DNA from: Nitrosomonas sp.
Lineage (GTDB): Bacteria > Pseudomonadota > Gammaproteobacteria > Burkholderiales > Nitrosomonadaceae
DNA length: 42,388 bases
Reading direction: 5' to 3'
Assembly: GCA_021774265.1 (NCBI GenBank)
Contig: JAJFJG010000149.1
Coordinates: 1 to 42,388, forward strand
A program made the position numbers and the translations under genes. Numbering within the stretch: the stretch's first letter is position 1; every line of letters starts with the position of its first letter. A model generated the notes under the pieces. That model saw only the letters and a list, made by a program, of their open reading frames with translations. It ran no database searches and was not told the DNA's origin. Below, piece after piece: positions 23,047 to 32,923 of the stretch.

Positions 23047-24366
23047 ATGTTACTCAGTCGACGTAAATTTCTGGGATTGGCTGGAACTACAGCACTGGTT
23101 GCGACCTGCTCACCGAATGCCCTGCCCGACCATCCGTTGTTTAATAAGTCGCTGGGCACGCCGCCAACTGACAGCTTAAAAGGCTTACAAGAATTCCTGC
23201 CGAAAAGAGATCAACTGCTTGGTTATCCAATTAATATGAATATCCCTCCCAAGGAATTCTTTACATGGCGCAAACAGCTTTTTAACGTTGGTTTGAATCA
23301 ATTTGGTTTCAATAATGTTGGCAATCCATATGACCACAGTCATATCCCTTTCAACACACACCACTTCGAAAAAGAATTAATTGAACGTTTTGGTTTGATC
23401 TATGGCTTTTCGCCTCAAAATACCTGGGGATTTTTATCGAATAGTGGCACTGATAGCAATATGCACGGCATATATATCGGACGCACACTGCTGAAAAGCC
23501 GGAGTGGCATAACACCTAAAATATATTTCACCCAGGAAGCGCACTACTCCATTCAAATTCTCAGGAACCTGCTAAATCTTGATTGGGTTATTGTTGAAAC
23601 CAACGCTGATGGCAGTATGGACACTAATGACCTGTCACAACAACTACTTGCCAACCCGAATCACCCCGCGCTAGTAGTAGCAACTATTGGAACAACTTTC
23701 AAGGGTGCTATTGATTCGATTGACGATATTCAAACAAAACTCAATAACCGTGAATCCTATTTACATCTGGACGCAGCACTGTTTGGTGGCTATCTACCAC
23801 ACACATCATTTGCTGCCGATCTGCTCCATGAAACAACACAAGCCACAAAAATAAAATCTACTCGCTACGACTCAATCGCGGTCTCCTGCCATAAATTTTT
23901 CGGCTTTCCCTCCCCTGCCGGATTATTTATTACAACCCAATCGATTTTTGAAGATTTTCAACTTCAATTTGAAAAAATTCATGACCCCGAATATATCTTG
24001 CAAGTGCCGGGCACAATCACCTGCTCACGTGATGCTGCAAAACCCGCTGAATTCCATTATTTTAGCTCTGCTAACGCTTTTTCCAAGCAAGTCGACGATG
24101 CAAAAAAAATGCTGGATAATGCCAATTATCTGTTGACAGAAATGCGTAATCATTATGCTCACCTCAATCCTACAAGAGCCAACAATCGTTCTAACACTAT
24201 CTATTTTAAAAGACCCAACGATGCCGTAGTCAACCGTTATAGCCTTGCAACAATGGGGCTAACAGCTGGCAGCCTGCGAGTACCCTATGCACACATAGTT
24301 GTCATGCCACATGTAAACAAGCACATTTTAGACACATTTTTAGCTGATTTAAGTGAGAAGACTTAA
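23047..24366 (+). CDS. Tat-leader PLP-dependent histidine-decarboxylase-like enzyme
   Basis: A 439-residue group II PLP-dependent decarboxylase most like bacterial PLP histidine decarboxylases. Visible sites: H166 in QEAHYS (stacks on PLP), D242 in LHLDAA, and the Schiff-base Lys K283 in SCHKFFGFPSPAG. The N-terminus is a twin-arginine leader (SRRKFLGLAG, R5R6, then TTALVATCSP), so the folded holoenzyme is probably exported to the periplasm; a nearby C21 might be a lipidation site but the preceding Thr is unusual. Histidine is a guess for substrate; another amino acid is possible. No antiporter gene is adjacent. The start is fixed by the leader. Confidence 0.82.
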   Translation: MLLSRRKFLGLAGTTALVATCSPNALPDHPLFNKSLGTPPTDSLKGLQEFLPKRDQLLGYPINMNIPPKEFFTWRKQLFNVGLNQFGFNNVGNPYDHSHIPFNTHHFEKELIERFGLIYGFSPQNTWGFLSNSGTDSNMHGIYIGRTLLKSRSGITPKIYFTQEAHYSIQILRNLLNLDWVIVETNADGSMDTNDLSQQLLANPNHPALVVATIGTTFKGAIDSIDDIQTKLNNRESYLHLDAALFGGYLPHTSFAADLLHETTQATKIKSTRYDSIAVSCHKFFGFPSPAGLFITTQSIFEDFQLQFEKIHDPEYILQVPGTITCSRDAAKPAEFHYFSSANAFSKQVDDAKKMLDNANYLLTEMRNHYAHLNPTRANNRSNTIYFKRPNDAVVNRYSLATMGLTAGSLRVPYAHIVVMPHVNKHILDTFLADLSEKT

Positions 24367-24773
24367 TAAGGCAAGAATAACCATGATTAAGGCTATCTCT
24401 TAATTAAGTGTTGAAAATGATTTGTAAAATTAATCGATAACTTAATAATCATTAAGTTATGCTATTTTCTAGTGGTCAAAAAATCATTTGTAATCAGAAG
24501 GCTGTAAAATTCAACAATTAACTACGACATAGCCATGATTAATATTATGTCTTACATATGACAACAGACTAAGCAATTGTAGCTGTATATACAATGATAA
24601 TAACGGGAAAGTTCAATCACTGTATTGAGTAGCTATGATTGTATAAATACCAATGATAGCGAGGGTAGCTATAAACTAGAAGACACTCTCTCTTTGCTGC
24701 TGCTAATTCAAGCACCCTCTTGCGTACGCATAGTACCTGTAAATTTATTCATTGATAAGCACCCCAAATTGAA
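24367..24773. other. Intergenic, no gene seen
   Basis: About 410 bp of AT-rich DNA between the decarboxylase and lysR genes. No protein-like frame and no strong terminator was noted. Confidence 0.45.
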
Positions 24774-24804
24774 CTATATTGTTTCCATTTTAGAAACAAT
24801 ATAG
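24774..24804. promoter_or_regulatory. Perfect inverted repeat at the lysR start, probable operator
   Basis: CTATATTGTTTC (24774-24785) and GAAACAATATAG (24793-24804) are perfect 12-bp arms around a 7-nt spacer, ending 5 nt before the lysR ATG. The core fits the dyad with T-N11-A geometry bound by LysR-type regulators, so autoregulation is likely. As RNA it would fold into a hairpin covering the ribosome-binding region, which could also limit translation. Confidence 0.6.
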
Positions 24805-24809
24805 CTCTC

Positions 24810-25718
24810 ATGCAAGATCTTAACCTCATCGTGATTTTTGCACGTGTTGTAGAAGCTGGCAGCTTTTCAGAAGCTGCGAGACGAATGGACATGTCACGCT
24901 CTGCTGTCAGCAAAGCCGTTGCTAAACTCGAAAAAAGTATGGATGCACAACTACTTAATCGCAGTACGCGCCATCTTAGCTTAACCGAGGCGGGTATGGC
25001 ACTAACTGAACATTGTTTCCGTATTGTTGACGAAGCTGAAGAAGCTGAACGAGCGGTTAATAGCCTGCAAGTCAAACCCCGCGGATTGTTAAAAGTGAGC
25101 GCTTCGGTTGCCTTTGGGACACTTCATATTGCACCGGCATTGGCTGATTTTCTTGCTAAATTTCCTGAAATTAAATTGGATTTATCGATAACCGATCGCC
25201 CAGTCGATTTGATTGAAGATGGATATGACGTAATAGTCCGTGTGACTGGCGAACCTGATCCCAATTTGGTCGCACGCAAGCTTGCACCTGTCCACCGCAA
25301 GCTATGCGCTACGCCGCAATATTTTCAGCAGCATGGACTCCCACTTACGCCAAGTGACTTAATTCGACACAATTGCTTGGATTACACGTTATCTGGTGAA
25401 CAAGGGAATTGGCGCTTTACAGGGCCAGATGGCGATATTAGTGTGCCAGTCTCTGGAACACTACGTATTAATGACGATGACGCATTATCCCAGGCTGTTT
25501 TGGCTGGCTTGGGTATTGCACTATTACCCACGTTCACCATCGGAAAATATTTACAACAAAAACAATTACAAGCCGTATTATCTGAGTATTTACCGGTGGA
25601 ACGGTATGTCTATGCGAGTTACTTACAAAGTCGCCACTTACCTGCAAAAGTACGATTATTTATTGATTTTCTTGCTGCACGTATTGGAACCATACCTTAT
25701 TGGGATCAGTCTGCCTAG
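24810..25718 (+). CDS. LysR family transcriptional regulator
   Basis: A 302-residue LysR-type regulator. The N-terminal winged helix-turn-helix (residues 3-62: LIVIFARVVEAGSFSEAARRM, SRSAVSKAVAKLEKSM, LLNRSTRHLSLTEAG) is complete and the effector domain runs ~88-292. It belongs to the CrgA/AaeR-like subgroup by its VSASVAFGTLHIAPALADFLAKFPEI and NDDDALSQAVLAGLGIALLP patterns. The inducer is unknown. There is no divergent partner gene; a perfect dyad sits right at the start codon, suggesting autoregulation. Regulated genes could be the adjacent decarboxylase or elsewhere. Confidence 0.95.
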   Translation: MQDLNLIVIFARVVEAGSFSEAARRMDMSRSAVSKAVAKLEKSMDAQLLNRSTRHLSLTEAGMALTEHCFRIVDEAEEAERAVNSLQVKPRGLLKVSASVAFGTLHIAPALADFLAKFPEIKLDLSITDRPVDLIEDGYDVIVRVTGEPDPNLVARKLAPVHRKLCATPQYFQQHGLPLTPSDLIRHNCLDYTLSGEQGNWRFTGPDGDISVPVSGTLRINDDDALSQAVLAGLGIALLPTFTIGKYLQQKQLQAVLSEYLPVERYVYASYLQSRHLPAKVRLFIDFLAARIGTIPYWDQSA

Positions 25719-25744
25719 AATATTGCCTCAAAGTGACATTTGAA

Positions 25745-26113
25745 TTAGTTCGCTTTGTATTTGCCATTATTATTAATACAAGTTTCTTCAACAAAATCTA
25801 GCTGCCAATCTTCTCTATTGCCGGCATTATGATAATAATATTTATCAAAAACAACACCATCTGGATCTTTATAATTAATGCACTGACCAACACGATCTTG
25901 TTCAGGGCAAAGTGTATCACTGCTGCAGTACTTTAAAATAATTTCTTTATCAGCACGTGTCAACGCGCTTAACTGATACTCCTCACAGACACCTTGCTTC
26001 TCAATTCGGTCGCACATAGCCGTTCCTTTTGCATTGGTTTGGCTATAGGCAACACTAATTAATCCCATTAACAGTGATGATGTGAGTAGTACTAAAACAA
26101 AAAACTTTTTCAA
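25745..26113 (-). CDS. Small Cys-rich secreted protein
   Basis: Function is not recognised. The 122-residue product has a signal peptide (MKKFFVLVLL then a hydrophobic run, cleavage near AYS, residue ~24). The mature part has six Cys (MC, VC, YC, LC, QC, TC), enough for three disulfides, and aromatic clusters such as FDKYYYHN. It is acidic and looks like a folded periplasmic or extracellular domain. It converges on lysR with 26 nt between the stops and has the expected AGGAG-type region before its ATG. Confidence 0.78.
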   Translation of the reverse strand: MKKFFVLVLLTSSLLMGLISVAYSQTNAKGTAMCDRIEKQGVCEEYQLSALTRADKEIILKYCSSDTLCPEQDRVGQCINYKDPDGVVFDKYYYHNAGNREDWQLDFVEETCINNNGKYKAN

Positions 26114-26974
26114 CTAACGTCTCCTTAATTTTTTATACGATTTCTTGATAGCTGACATCCTAAAATACATTCGAGCTGGTATCAATCTTTCGAGCAAATT
26201 TTTTATATCAATTGCTTTCAGTACGCTCAGGTTAAATACTGCTCAATTTTGATAAATGAATAAAAACGAAGTAGTTAAAATCACATAAAAATGAAGAGCG
26301 CATTGAGAATGATATTGTCGATAAATTTATAAATATTCTTAATAACTAAAAGCAACAATAACTTACCTTGAAGCAAGCTGAAACCAAAGTTATTCACGTT
26401 GTTCAGTGAAATAAATATTCAACTCGCAAACTGGCGAAATGACCATACCAGGTTTATCCTTAAAATTCGATTCACTAGCTCACAAAATGGAAGATAAGCA
26501 AGAAAAAGTTTTAGAGTTTTTTTCGATACATCATTCACAAACTCATCAGGATTTCATGCTTGTTCTGGGACTCCAAGTGCTTATAATGGTGGTTTCATAT
26601 AATTTTTTATTAATAAGGCCTTGCGACATTTAATGCTATTTCAAACAGGCATGCTCAGACGCAGGAAATGCAGCTTAATTTAATGACCCATGAAGTCAAG
26701 GGACGAAAGCAGATTATTCCCTATAACAAATTGATATGGTTTTTAGACTGGTTTGCTGCAAGACAATAGTCCGAATACACATCCACCTTCTGCTGATAGA
26801 CTTTGTACAATTGCAGGAAAAATCCTGCAATATTCATATCAAAAGCCAATGAAAGTAGCTTTAGTATTAAACAGATTTTGTTAGTTGCTAGTAACATTAG
26901 AAACTTTGCCAGCGAAACAAGAACAATAAAACATTAGAAATATCATTGCGCATTATTTTAAAATAGAAAAACAC
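26114..26974. other. Long intergenic region, possible coding remnants
   Basis: About 860 bp upstream of selO with no convincing gene. A 64-codon plus-strand frame (26439-26633) has a hydrophobic segment; a following stretch (~26625-26769) reads EMQLNLMTHEVK, faintly like a histidine kinase H-box, but then diverges. These may be decayed coding sequence. A hairpin lies at 26810-26831. Confidence 0.35.
26810..26831. repeat. Perfect 9-bp hairpin with AAAA tetraloop upstream of selO
   Basis: ATTGCAGGA (26810-26818) and TCCTGCAAT (26823-26831) form a perfect stem around AAAA. No T-run follows. It could terminate a lost upstream gene or be a protein-binding dyad for selO, which starts 144 nt later. 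Confidence 0.45.
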
Positions 26975-28435
26975 ATGAATAACAACATTGGTTGGAAATT
27001 TGATAATAGTTATGTCCGCTTGCCTGATTCGCTTTACGCACGACTAAACCCGGTGCCAGTGCGCGCACCGCATTTAGCTATATTAAATGAAGCGCTTGCT
27101 AAAACATTAGGGTTAAATATCCACTCTCTACCTGAGCAAGATGCGGCTTCATTATTTGCAGGTAACGCATTGCCTGATGGCGCACAACCCATTGCACAGT
27201 CTTACGCGGGCCATCAGTTTGGTAATTTTACGATACTGGGCGATGGACGAGCAATATTGCTTGGCGAACATATCACACCGACAAACGAGCGATTTGATAT
27301 TCAATTAAAAGGCTCAGGTCAAACACCTTTTTCACGACGAGGCGATGGTCGTGCAGCGATTGCTCCTATGCTACGCGAATACATTATCAGTGAAGCGATG
27401 CATGCGCTTAATATTCCCACCACACGTAGCTTAGCTGTCGTCACAACAGGCGAATCTGTAATGCGGGAGAAAGCACTCCCCGGTGCCATTCTGACACGTG
27501 TCGCTGCAAGCCACATCCGTGTTGGTACGTTTGAATATCTAGCCAGAACAGGAAATATTGAAGGCATAAAGATCCTTGTTGATCATGTGATTCAACGTCA
27601 TTACCCAGATTTGAGCGAAACAGATAATCCTTATCTAGCACTTCTAAACCGCACGATTGATCGCCAAGCATCGCTAGTAACCAAGTGGTTGCTGGTTGGT
27701 TTTATTCATGGCGTGATGAACACAGATAATATGACCATTTGCGGTGAGACCATTGATTACGGGCCTTGTGCATTTATGGATACGTATGACCCAAATACCG
27801 TATTTAGCTCAATCGATCATTATGGCCGGTACCGCTATGGTAAGCAGCCCGACGCAGCACAATGGAATCTTGCGCGCTTTGCTGAAACATTGCTACCCTT
27901 ATTGCATTCAGAACAAGAGCAGGCCGTGATGATAGCGGAAAAAGCCATTCATGCTTTTCCTGAAATTTTCCAGAATTATTGGTTGGCGGGAATGCGCAAA
28001 AAACTGGGTCTATTTACTGAAGAAACAGAAGATTCTCAGCTTTTTGAAATACTACTTACATGGATGCAAGGACACCAAGCCGATTACACTCATACCTTAC
28101 ATTCGTTAGCATCAGCACCCATACCCAATAACGTTAATTTTAATGATTCTGCGTTTATTGAATGGCATACACGCTGGCAGGCAAGACTCTCACGTCAACC
28201 CGATTCTAAAGCGTCCTCAATCAATTTAATGCTAGCGAATAACCCCGCCATCATCCCTCGCAATCACCGCGTTGAAGAAGCACTCGTTTCCGCATCTGAA
28301 CAGGGGGATTACACACAACTGCATCAATTGCACGCTGCCGTGACAAATCCCTATAACGACATACCCGAGTATTATGCTTATCGTATTCCGCCGCCGCCAT
28401 CAGATCATATTTATCAAACATTTTGTGGCACGTAA
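26975..28435 (+). CDS. selO: SelO pseudokinase-fold protein AMPylase
   Basis: SelO (YdiU/UPF0061) transfers AMP from ATP to Ser/Thr/Tyr of target proteins and is linked to redox stress through glutathionylation. It is full length at 486 residues. Diagnostic features: [10 protein letters not shown] at 76-85, K112 in [26 protein letters not shown] at 245-252 with the flipped-ATP catalytic Asp/Asn, DYGP at 261-264, and the typical C-terminus ending TFCGT. The Cys there replaces the selenocysteine found in animal homologues. It is 52 nt upstream of a bolA-like gene and probably co-transcribed with it. Confidence 0.96.
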   Translation: MNNNIGWKFDNSYVRLPDSLYARLNPVPVRAPHLAILNEALAKTLGLNIHSLPEQDAASLFAGNALPDGAQPIAQSYAGHQFGNFTILGDGRAILLGEHITPTNERFDIQLKGSGQTPFSRRGDGRAAIAPMLREYIISEAMHALNIPTTRSLAVVTTGESVMREKALPGAILTRVAASHIRVGTFEYLARTGNIEGIKILVDHVIQRHYPDLSETDNPYLALLNRTIDRQASLVTKWLLVGFIHGVMNTDNMTICGETIDYGPCAFMDTYDPNTVFSSIDHYGRYRYGKQPDAAQWNLARFAETLLPLLHSEQEQAVMIAEKAIHAFPEIFQNYWLAGMRKKLGLFTEETEDSQLFEILLTWMQGHQADYTHTLHSLASAPIPNNVNFNDSAFIEWHTRWQARLSRQPDSKASSINLMLANNPAIIPRNHRVEEALVSASEQGDYTQLHQLHAAVTNPYNDIPEYYAYRIPPPPSDHIYQTFCGT

Positions 28436-28487
28436 ACTGATCAAATGACATATCAATTGCGATTAAATTTAATAATAGGAATTATTT

Positions 28488-28808
28488 ATGACTATTAAAG
28501 ACACCATCGAGAGTAAGCTACAAATTTTACAACCCGAAATTTTAGAAGTGATTAATGAAAGTAACAATCACAATGTTCCACCAGGATCTGAATCTCATTT
28601 CAAAGTAATTGTCGTTTCCAGTGCATTCCAAGGAAAAATGCTTATAGCCCGTCATCGAATAGTTAACGAAATCTTAGTTGACGAGCTTGCAAATTTTATT
28701 CATGCGCTTGTTTTACACACCATGACAATGGAAGAGTGGCTTAAAAAGGGTGGCATGTCCCATAGGTCTCCACCATGCCTTGGCGGTTCAACATCCGAGA
28801 AAAATTAA
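28488..28808 (+). CDS. bolA: BolA family protein
   Basis: A 106-residue BolA-family protein with the family core: [17 protein letters not shown], then [23 protein letters not shown], and [14 protein letters not shown]. BolA proteins pair with monothiol glutaredoxins in iron-sulfur cluster handling and can act as transcription regulators under stress. The invariant His needed for cluster binding is present in the HAL/LHT region. It follows selO by 52 nt in the same direction, so a redox-linked operon is likely. Confidence 0.95.
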   Translation: MTIKDTIESKLQILQPEILEVINESNNHNVPPGSESHFKVIVVSSAFQGKMLIARHRIVNEILVDELANFIHALVLHTMTMEEWLKKGGMSHRSPPCLGGSTSEKN

Positions 28809-29307
28809 TAATACGTAGCCAAAATGATAGAGCCGTCTGCCGGTACTTCTCGCAGCGCAACTATCTGCCATTTCTTGCTCTTGCTTCTTAGTTTCAATTA
28901 GTTCTCGGAGGTTGTCTTCCGATTGTACGAGTGCGTTTTCGGGAAATATCAATTTTGACCAGTTATTTTTCAATAACTGGTCATAGAGCTATATCGTGGG
29001 TGTGTATTAAGATGAGTAGCGATTTAATGATCTTGACCAAATAGCATGACGCGTCAACGCAGCCCTTGCATAAATGCTAAAATTCATAAAGATGATACCG
29101 CCAATTGCGAATTACATGAGCAATTAAACATCAATTTTCTCTCGGTTGAACGCAATCGTTCACAGATACTTTGAAAAACCATGGCCGACAACACGTTACA
29201 ACCTGCTAATTTAATTAAAGATAAATACTAACCCTTTTCGCTTATAGTGTGCAATATTCAGGATAACCAATTGGAATATTCCGACTGGATTCAGGAAACA
29301 GAGCTTT
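28809..29307. other. Intergenic with a hairpin; no supported gene
   Basis: About 500 bp between convergent bolA and the ppsA pseudogene. A minus-strand 61-codon frame (28788-28973) overlaps bolA by 21 nt and has weak helical composition, and a plus-strand stretch near 29181-29320 reads MADNTLQPANLIKDKY then a stop, but neither is convincing. Possibly decayed sequence. Confidence 0.4.
28956..28983. repeat. Perfect 11-bp inverted repeat
   Basis: TGACCAGTTAT (28956-28966) and ATAACTGGTCA (28973-28983) form a perfect stem with a 6-nt loop (TTTTCA). It lies between convergent transcripts and could end bolA, although no T-run follows on either strand. Confidence 0.5.
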
Positions 29308-31730
29308 TTATTGCTCATCCATTTTGCGTGGTTTACGCCCCAGACGTTTTTCAATCTCCAACACATGTAGCGTAGTTTTCACTACTGTATCCGGATTTAA
29401 GCTGATGGAATCGATGCCAATATCCACCAGATATCGACTATCTCCGGGTAGTCTGATGGCGCCTGTCCGCATATTCCGGTATGCCGATTATTGCGTCTGA
29501 CACCCTCGACGGCCAACCGGATCATCTCTTTGACTCCTGGATCACGTTCGTCGAAACCGAATGCAACAATTTCCGTGTCGCGGTCCACGCCCAAAGTAAG
29601 CTGAGTCAGGTCATTCGAACCTATTGAGAAGCCATCAAACAACTTAGCAAGTGCATCGATTTGTATGACATAATGGGTATCTCACACATGACATAAATCT
29701 CCAAATCATTGTCACCACACTTGAGTCCCTGATTGGCCATCGCCTCCAACACCCGTTCACCTTCTTCCACCCGGCGACAAAACGGAATCATAAGTTTTAC
29801 ATTATTCAACCCCATAACGTCGCGCACTCGTTTCATCGCAGCACACTCTAGAGCGAAACCTTCCGCGTAATCTGGGAGTGTATAACGAGATGCGCCTCGA
29901 AAACCGAGCATAGGGTTAGCTTCAATCGGTTCGAACCAACGTCTGCCTAACAAAGCCGCATATTCGTTGGTTTAAAATCCGACATGCGGACTATATAACC
30001 GGTTTGGGATAAAAAGCAGCAGCGATAGTGCCCACACCTTCTGCAAGCCGTTCGATAAAATAATCAGTTGGCTTGGCATAACCCCGGACAAGATCTTCGA
30101 TCGCGGCGCGCTCTCCCGCATCTTGCACTTTCTCGGGATGCACCATTGCCATAGAGTGCGCTTTAATCTGACTGTTGATGATGAACTCCATGCGCGCCAG
30201 CCCTACCTCGTCATTTGGAAGAGAACTTGTCTTGAAAGCTAGTTCTGGATTACCTAGGATGACCGTGATCCGGGTTGTTGGACGTGATAAATTTCTTAAA
30301 TCGGTGGTCTCGACATCAAAAAGAATTTCACCTTGATAGACTTTTCCCGCATCACCTTCAGTACAGGAAACCGTCACGATGTCACCTTCACTAATTATTT
30401 TTGTTGCGTCTTCCGCACCTACCACAGCGGGAATACCAAGTTCGCGCACCACAATTGCAGTATGACAGATACGCCCACCACGATTAGTTACGATGGCCGC
30501 CGCAATTTTCATCACCGGGCCCCAATCCGGCGTGGTCATGTCGGTAATCAAGATATCGCCTGCTTGGAATTCTGCAAGGTGTCTCACATTTGGAATCACA
30601 CGAGCCCGCCCATTTGCTACTTTACTGCCGACAGAAAGTCCAGTCACTAATACTTTACCGCTATCCCTAAGACAATATTCTTCCAACTTGGTAGCAGTTT
30701 ACTGAAAAGCAACAGTTTCTGGACGTGCCTGTACTAAATAAAGCTGACCATCAAGACCATCTCGAGCCCATTCTATGTCCATAGGCCTGGGCTGCCCTGC
30801 AGCGTTCACTATAATGATCCTCAATTTTAATGGCATAATCTGTCAAAGTAAGCACATCCGCATCTGTAATGCAAAAACGCAACTGGTCGGCTTGCGGCGT
30901 GGGAATGTTATGGGTTGTTTCGCCGCTTCCCGCTGGAGCGTATACCATCTTGATTTTTTTCTTTCCCAGTGTACGCCTCAATACCGCGCGATATCCCTGC
31001 CGGAAGTTAGCTTGTGTACATAAAATTTGCACCCTGCACCACGTTCTCACCCAGGCCATAGGCTCCTGTGATGAATACCACGTCACGAAAACCTGATTCC
31101 GTATCTAGAGTGAACATCACTCCACCGGCATCTAAGTCCGAGCGCACCATTTTCATCACACAAATGGACAAAGCAACCTTGAAGTGGTCAAAATCATGAT
31201 CAATACGATAGGCAATGGCGCGATCGGTAAACAGGGAGGCGAAACAACGTCGGCAGGCATCAATCAACATTTCGTCGCCCTGAATATGCAAATAGCTTTC
31301 ATGCTGACTAGCAAAACTGGCGGTAGACAGATCTTCAGCGGTAGCGGAACTACGTACGGCCAGACTTAGCCCAACACCATATTCTTCTTGTAGCAAATGG
31401 TATGCTTGCAAAACCATTACACAGTGTAGTAGAAAGCCCAATACCATAGACAACTTCTCGTGCTTTCTGTGCTCGACTGGCCAAATCTCCGGTATCTGTC
31501 TTATCAACATCATCTAGCAAACCATGTAAATAGGACCACACACCGGCGTCATCGAGCATATCTCGATAGGCCTGAGCATCGGTGGCAAAACCATTTGGTA
31601 CTCGTACGCCTCGCGCAGCGAGTGCGCAATACATTTCTCCGAGAGAAGCATTTTTACCGCCTACCAAAGGAACATCGTGCACGCTAATTTCGTCAAACCA
31701 CCGAATGTATCGAGTTTTTTGTTTATTCAT
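29308..31730 (-). pseudogene. ppsA: Phosphoenolpyruvate synthase, multiply frameshifted
   Basis: Nearly full-length (~807 codons against ~790 for the family) PEP synthase, which makes PEP from pyruvate and ATP. The parts lie in order: N-terminal ATP-grasp (SVHDVPLVGGKNASLGEM; SLAVRSSATAEDL), phosphohistidine domain (GGRICHTAIVVRELGIPAVVG, catalytic His at 30462-30464), and PEP-binding barrel ([54 protein letters not shown]), ending KRLGRKPRKMDEQ. The frame is broken near 31400, 31010, 30790, 29990, 29955, 29680 and 29430, and by an in-frame TAA at 30699-30701. Several breaks are clear one-base deletions outside homopolymers. It follows the aldolase by 21 nt. Confidence 0.9.
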
Positions 31731-31751
31731 TGTAGAAACCTTCGTAAAGCG

Positions 31752-32774
31752 CTAATGATTTGATTCCATGGCCTCATTATACTTACCATAACGCGCAATA
31801 CCATTGAGTCTAGCGCGTTGGTATAATGCCACTTGGACTTTTTGAGTATTTGCTGCATCACCTTTCCAAGCTTGCAATGCAGGCTCTTGCAACGCGCGCC
31901 CATAAGAAAAAGACAATTCCCAAGGTTGCGGATCCAGCTGGTTCATTGCGTTCAGGTTAGCCGTCGCAACTTCGGGTGTCAGGCCACCGGAAAGAAAATT
32001 GATACTAGGAACAGCCGCAGGTACCGTGCGACGCAATATTTTAACAGTTTGTACGGCTACCTCGTGCGGGCTAGCCTTTTGTGGATTCAGTTTACCTGGC
32101 ACGATCATATTTGGTTTTAGCAGCATATGCTCCAGTACGACCTGATGTCTATGAAGAGCATGGAATACTTCATTAAAGACTGCTTCGCTAACCTCTGCAC
32201 AACGGGCCAGACTATGATCTCCATTAATCAATACTTCAGGCTCCACAATGGGCACTATGCCTTGTGCCTGACAAACTGCTGCATAACGAGCAAGCACCTC
32301 AGCATTGGCTTGAACGGCAAGTAGGCTTGGCGTTGTCTCATTGATGTTATAGACATCGCGCCATTTAGCAAAACGAGCACCTTGTTGTTTGTATCCCTTT
32401 AAACGCAATTCAAGCCCATCCAAACCTTGGGTAATCTCATCGCCTGGTGCATTGGGTAGGGAAAGCTTTCCTTTATCAACTTTGATTCCTGGAACAATGT
32501 CTTGCTGCAAGCATAGTGCAGATAACTTGATGCCATCATCAGTGTGTTGTCCGAGGGTTTCCTCAAATAATATAACACCACTTATGAATTCCCCCAGATC
32601 TGGAGTTGTCAGAATCATACATCGGTAAGTCCGACGATTTTCCTCGGTCGATTCAACACCAATAGCCTGGAAACGTTTGGCGATAGTTGGACTGCTTTCA
32701 TCGGCGGCAAGAATGCCCTTGCCCTTCTGTACCAGCGCATCAATGGTTGCCTGAAGTTCGTCTTGAATGTTCAT
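31752..32774 (-). CDS. Class I fructose-bisphosphate aldolase
   Basis: A 340-residue class I (plant/animal type) fructose-1,6-bisphosphate aldolase, cleaving or forming fructose 1,6-bisphosphate from two triose phosphates; it can also serve the Calvin cycle and gluconeogenesis. The signature GKGILAADESSPTIAKRFQAIGVE is at the N-terminus, the Schiff-base Lys is in HMLLKPNMIVPG, and SINFLSGGLTPEVATANLNAMN and LSFSYGRALQEPAL are typical. The start used is the ATG at 32772-32774 with AAGGA 5 nt upstream; a longer frame to 32819 lacks one. It lies between fixJ-like and the ppsA pseudogene on the same strand. Confidence 0.96.
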   Translation of the reverse strand: MNIQDELQATIDALVQKGKGILAADESSPTIAKRFQAIGVESTEENRRTYRCMILTTPDLGEFISGVILFEETLGQHTDDGIKLSALCLQQDIVPGIKVDKGKLSLPNAPGDEITQGLDGLELRLKGYKQQGARFAKWRDVYNINETTPSLLAVQANAEVLARYAAVCQAQGIVPIVEPEVLINGDHSLARCAEVSEAVFNEVFHALHRHQVVLEHMLLKPNMIVPGKLNPQKASPHEVAVQTVKILRRTVPAAVPSINFLSGGLTPEVATANLNAMNQLDPQPWELSFSYGRALQEPALQAWKGDAANTQKVQVALYQRARLNGIARYGKYNEAMESNH

Positions 32775-32923
32775 AATATTCCTTCTGTAGTTTTGATGAA
32801 AATCGAAAGCATGTGCCATCTACAAAAACAGCACGGTATTTAAATTTCAGAAACTGGCACGATATTGGAGTTAAAAACTCAGAAATGGTATGTTGCATTC
32901 ACGCAGGCCATAACAAAATAGAG

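Noticed and set aside
26439-26769. Possible histidine kinase fragment upstream of selO
   Set aside because: Only EMQLNLMTHEVK resembles an H-box; the flanks do not follow the family, so similarity may be chance.
28788-28973. 61-codon minus-strand frame overlapping bolA
   Set aside because: Overlaps bolA by 21 nt on the opposite strand, has no ribosome-binding site seen and no recognised domain; left as unassigned.
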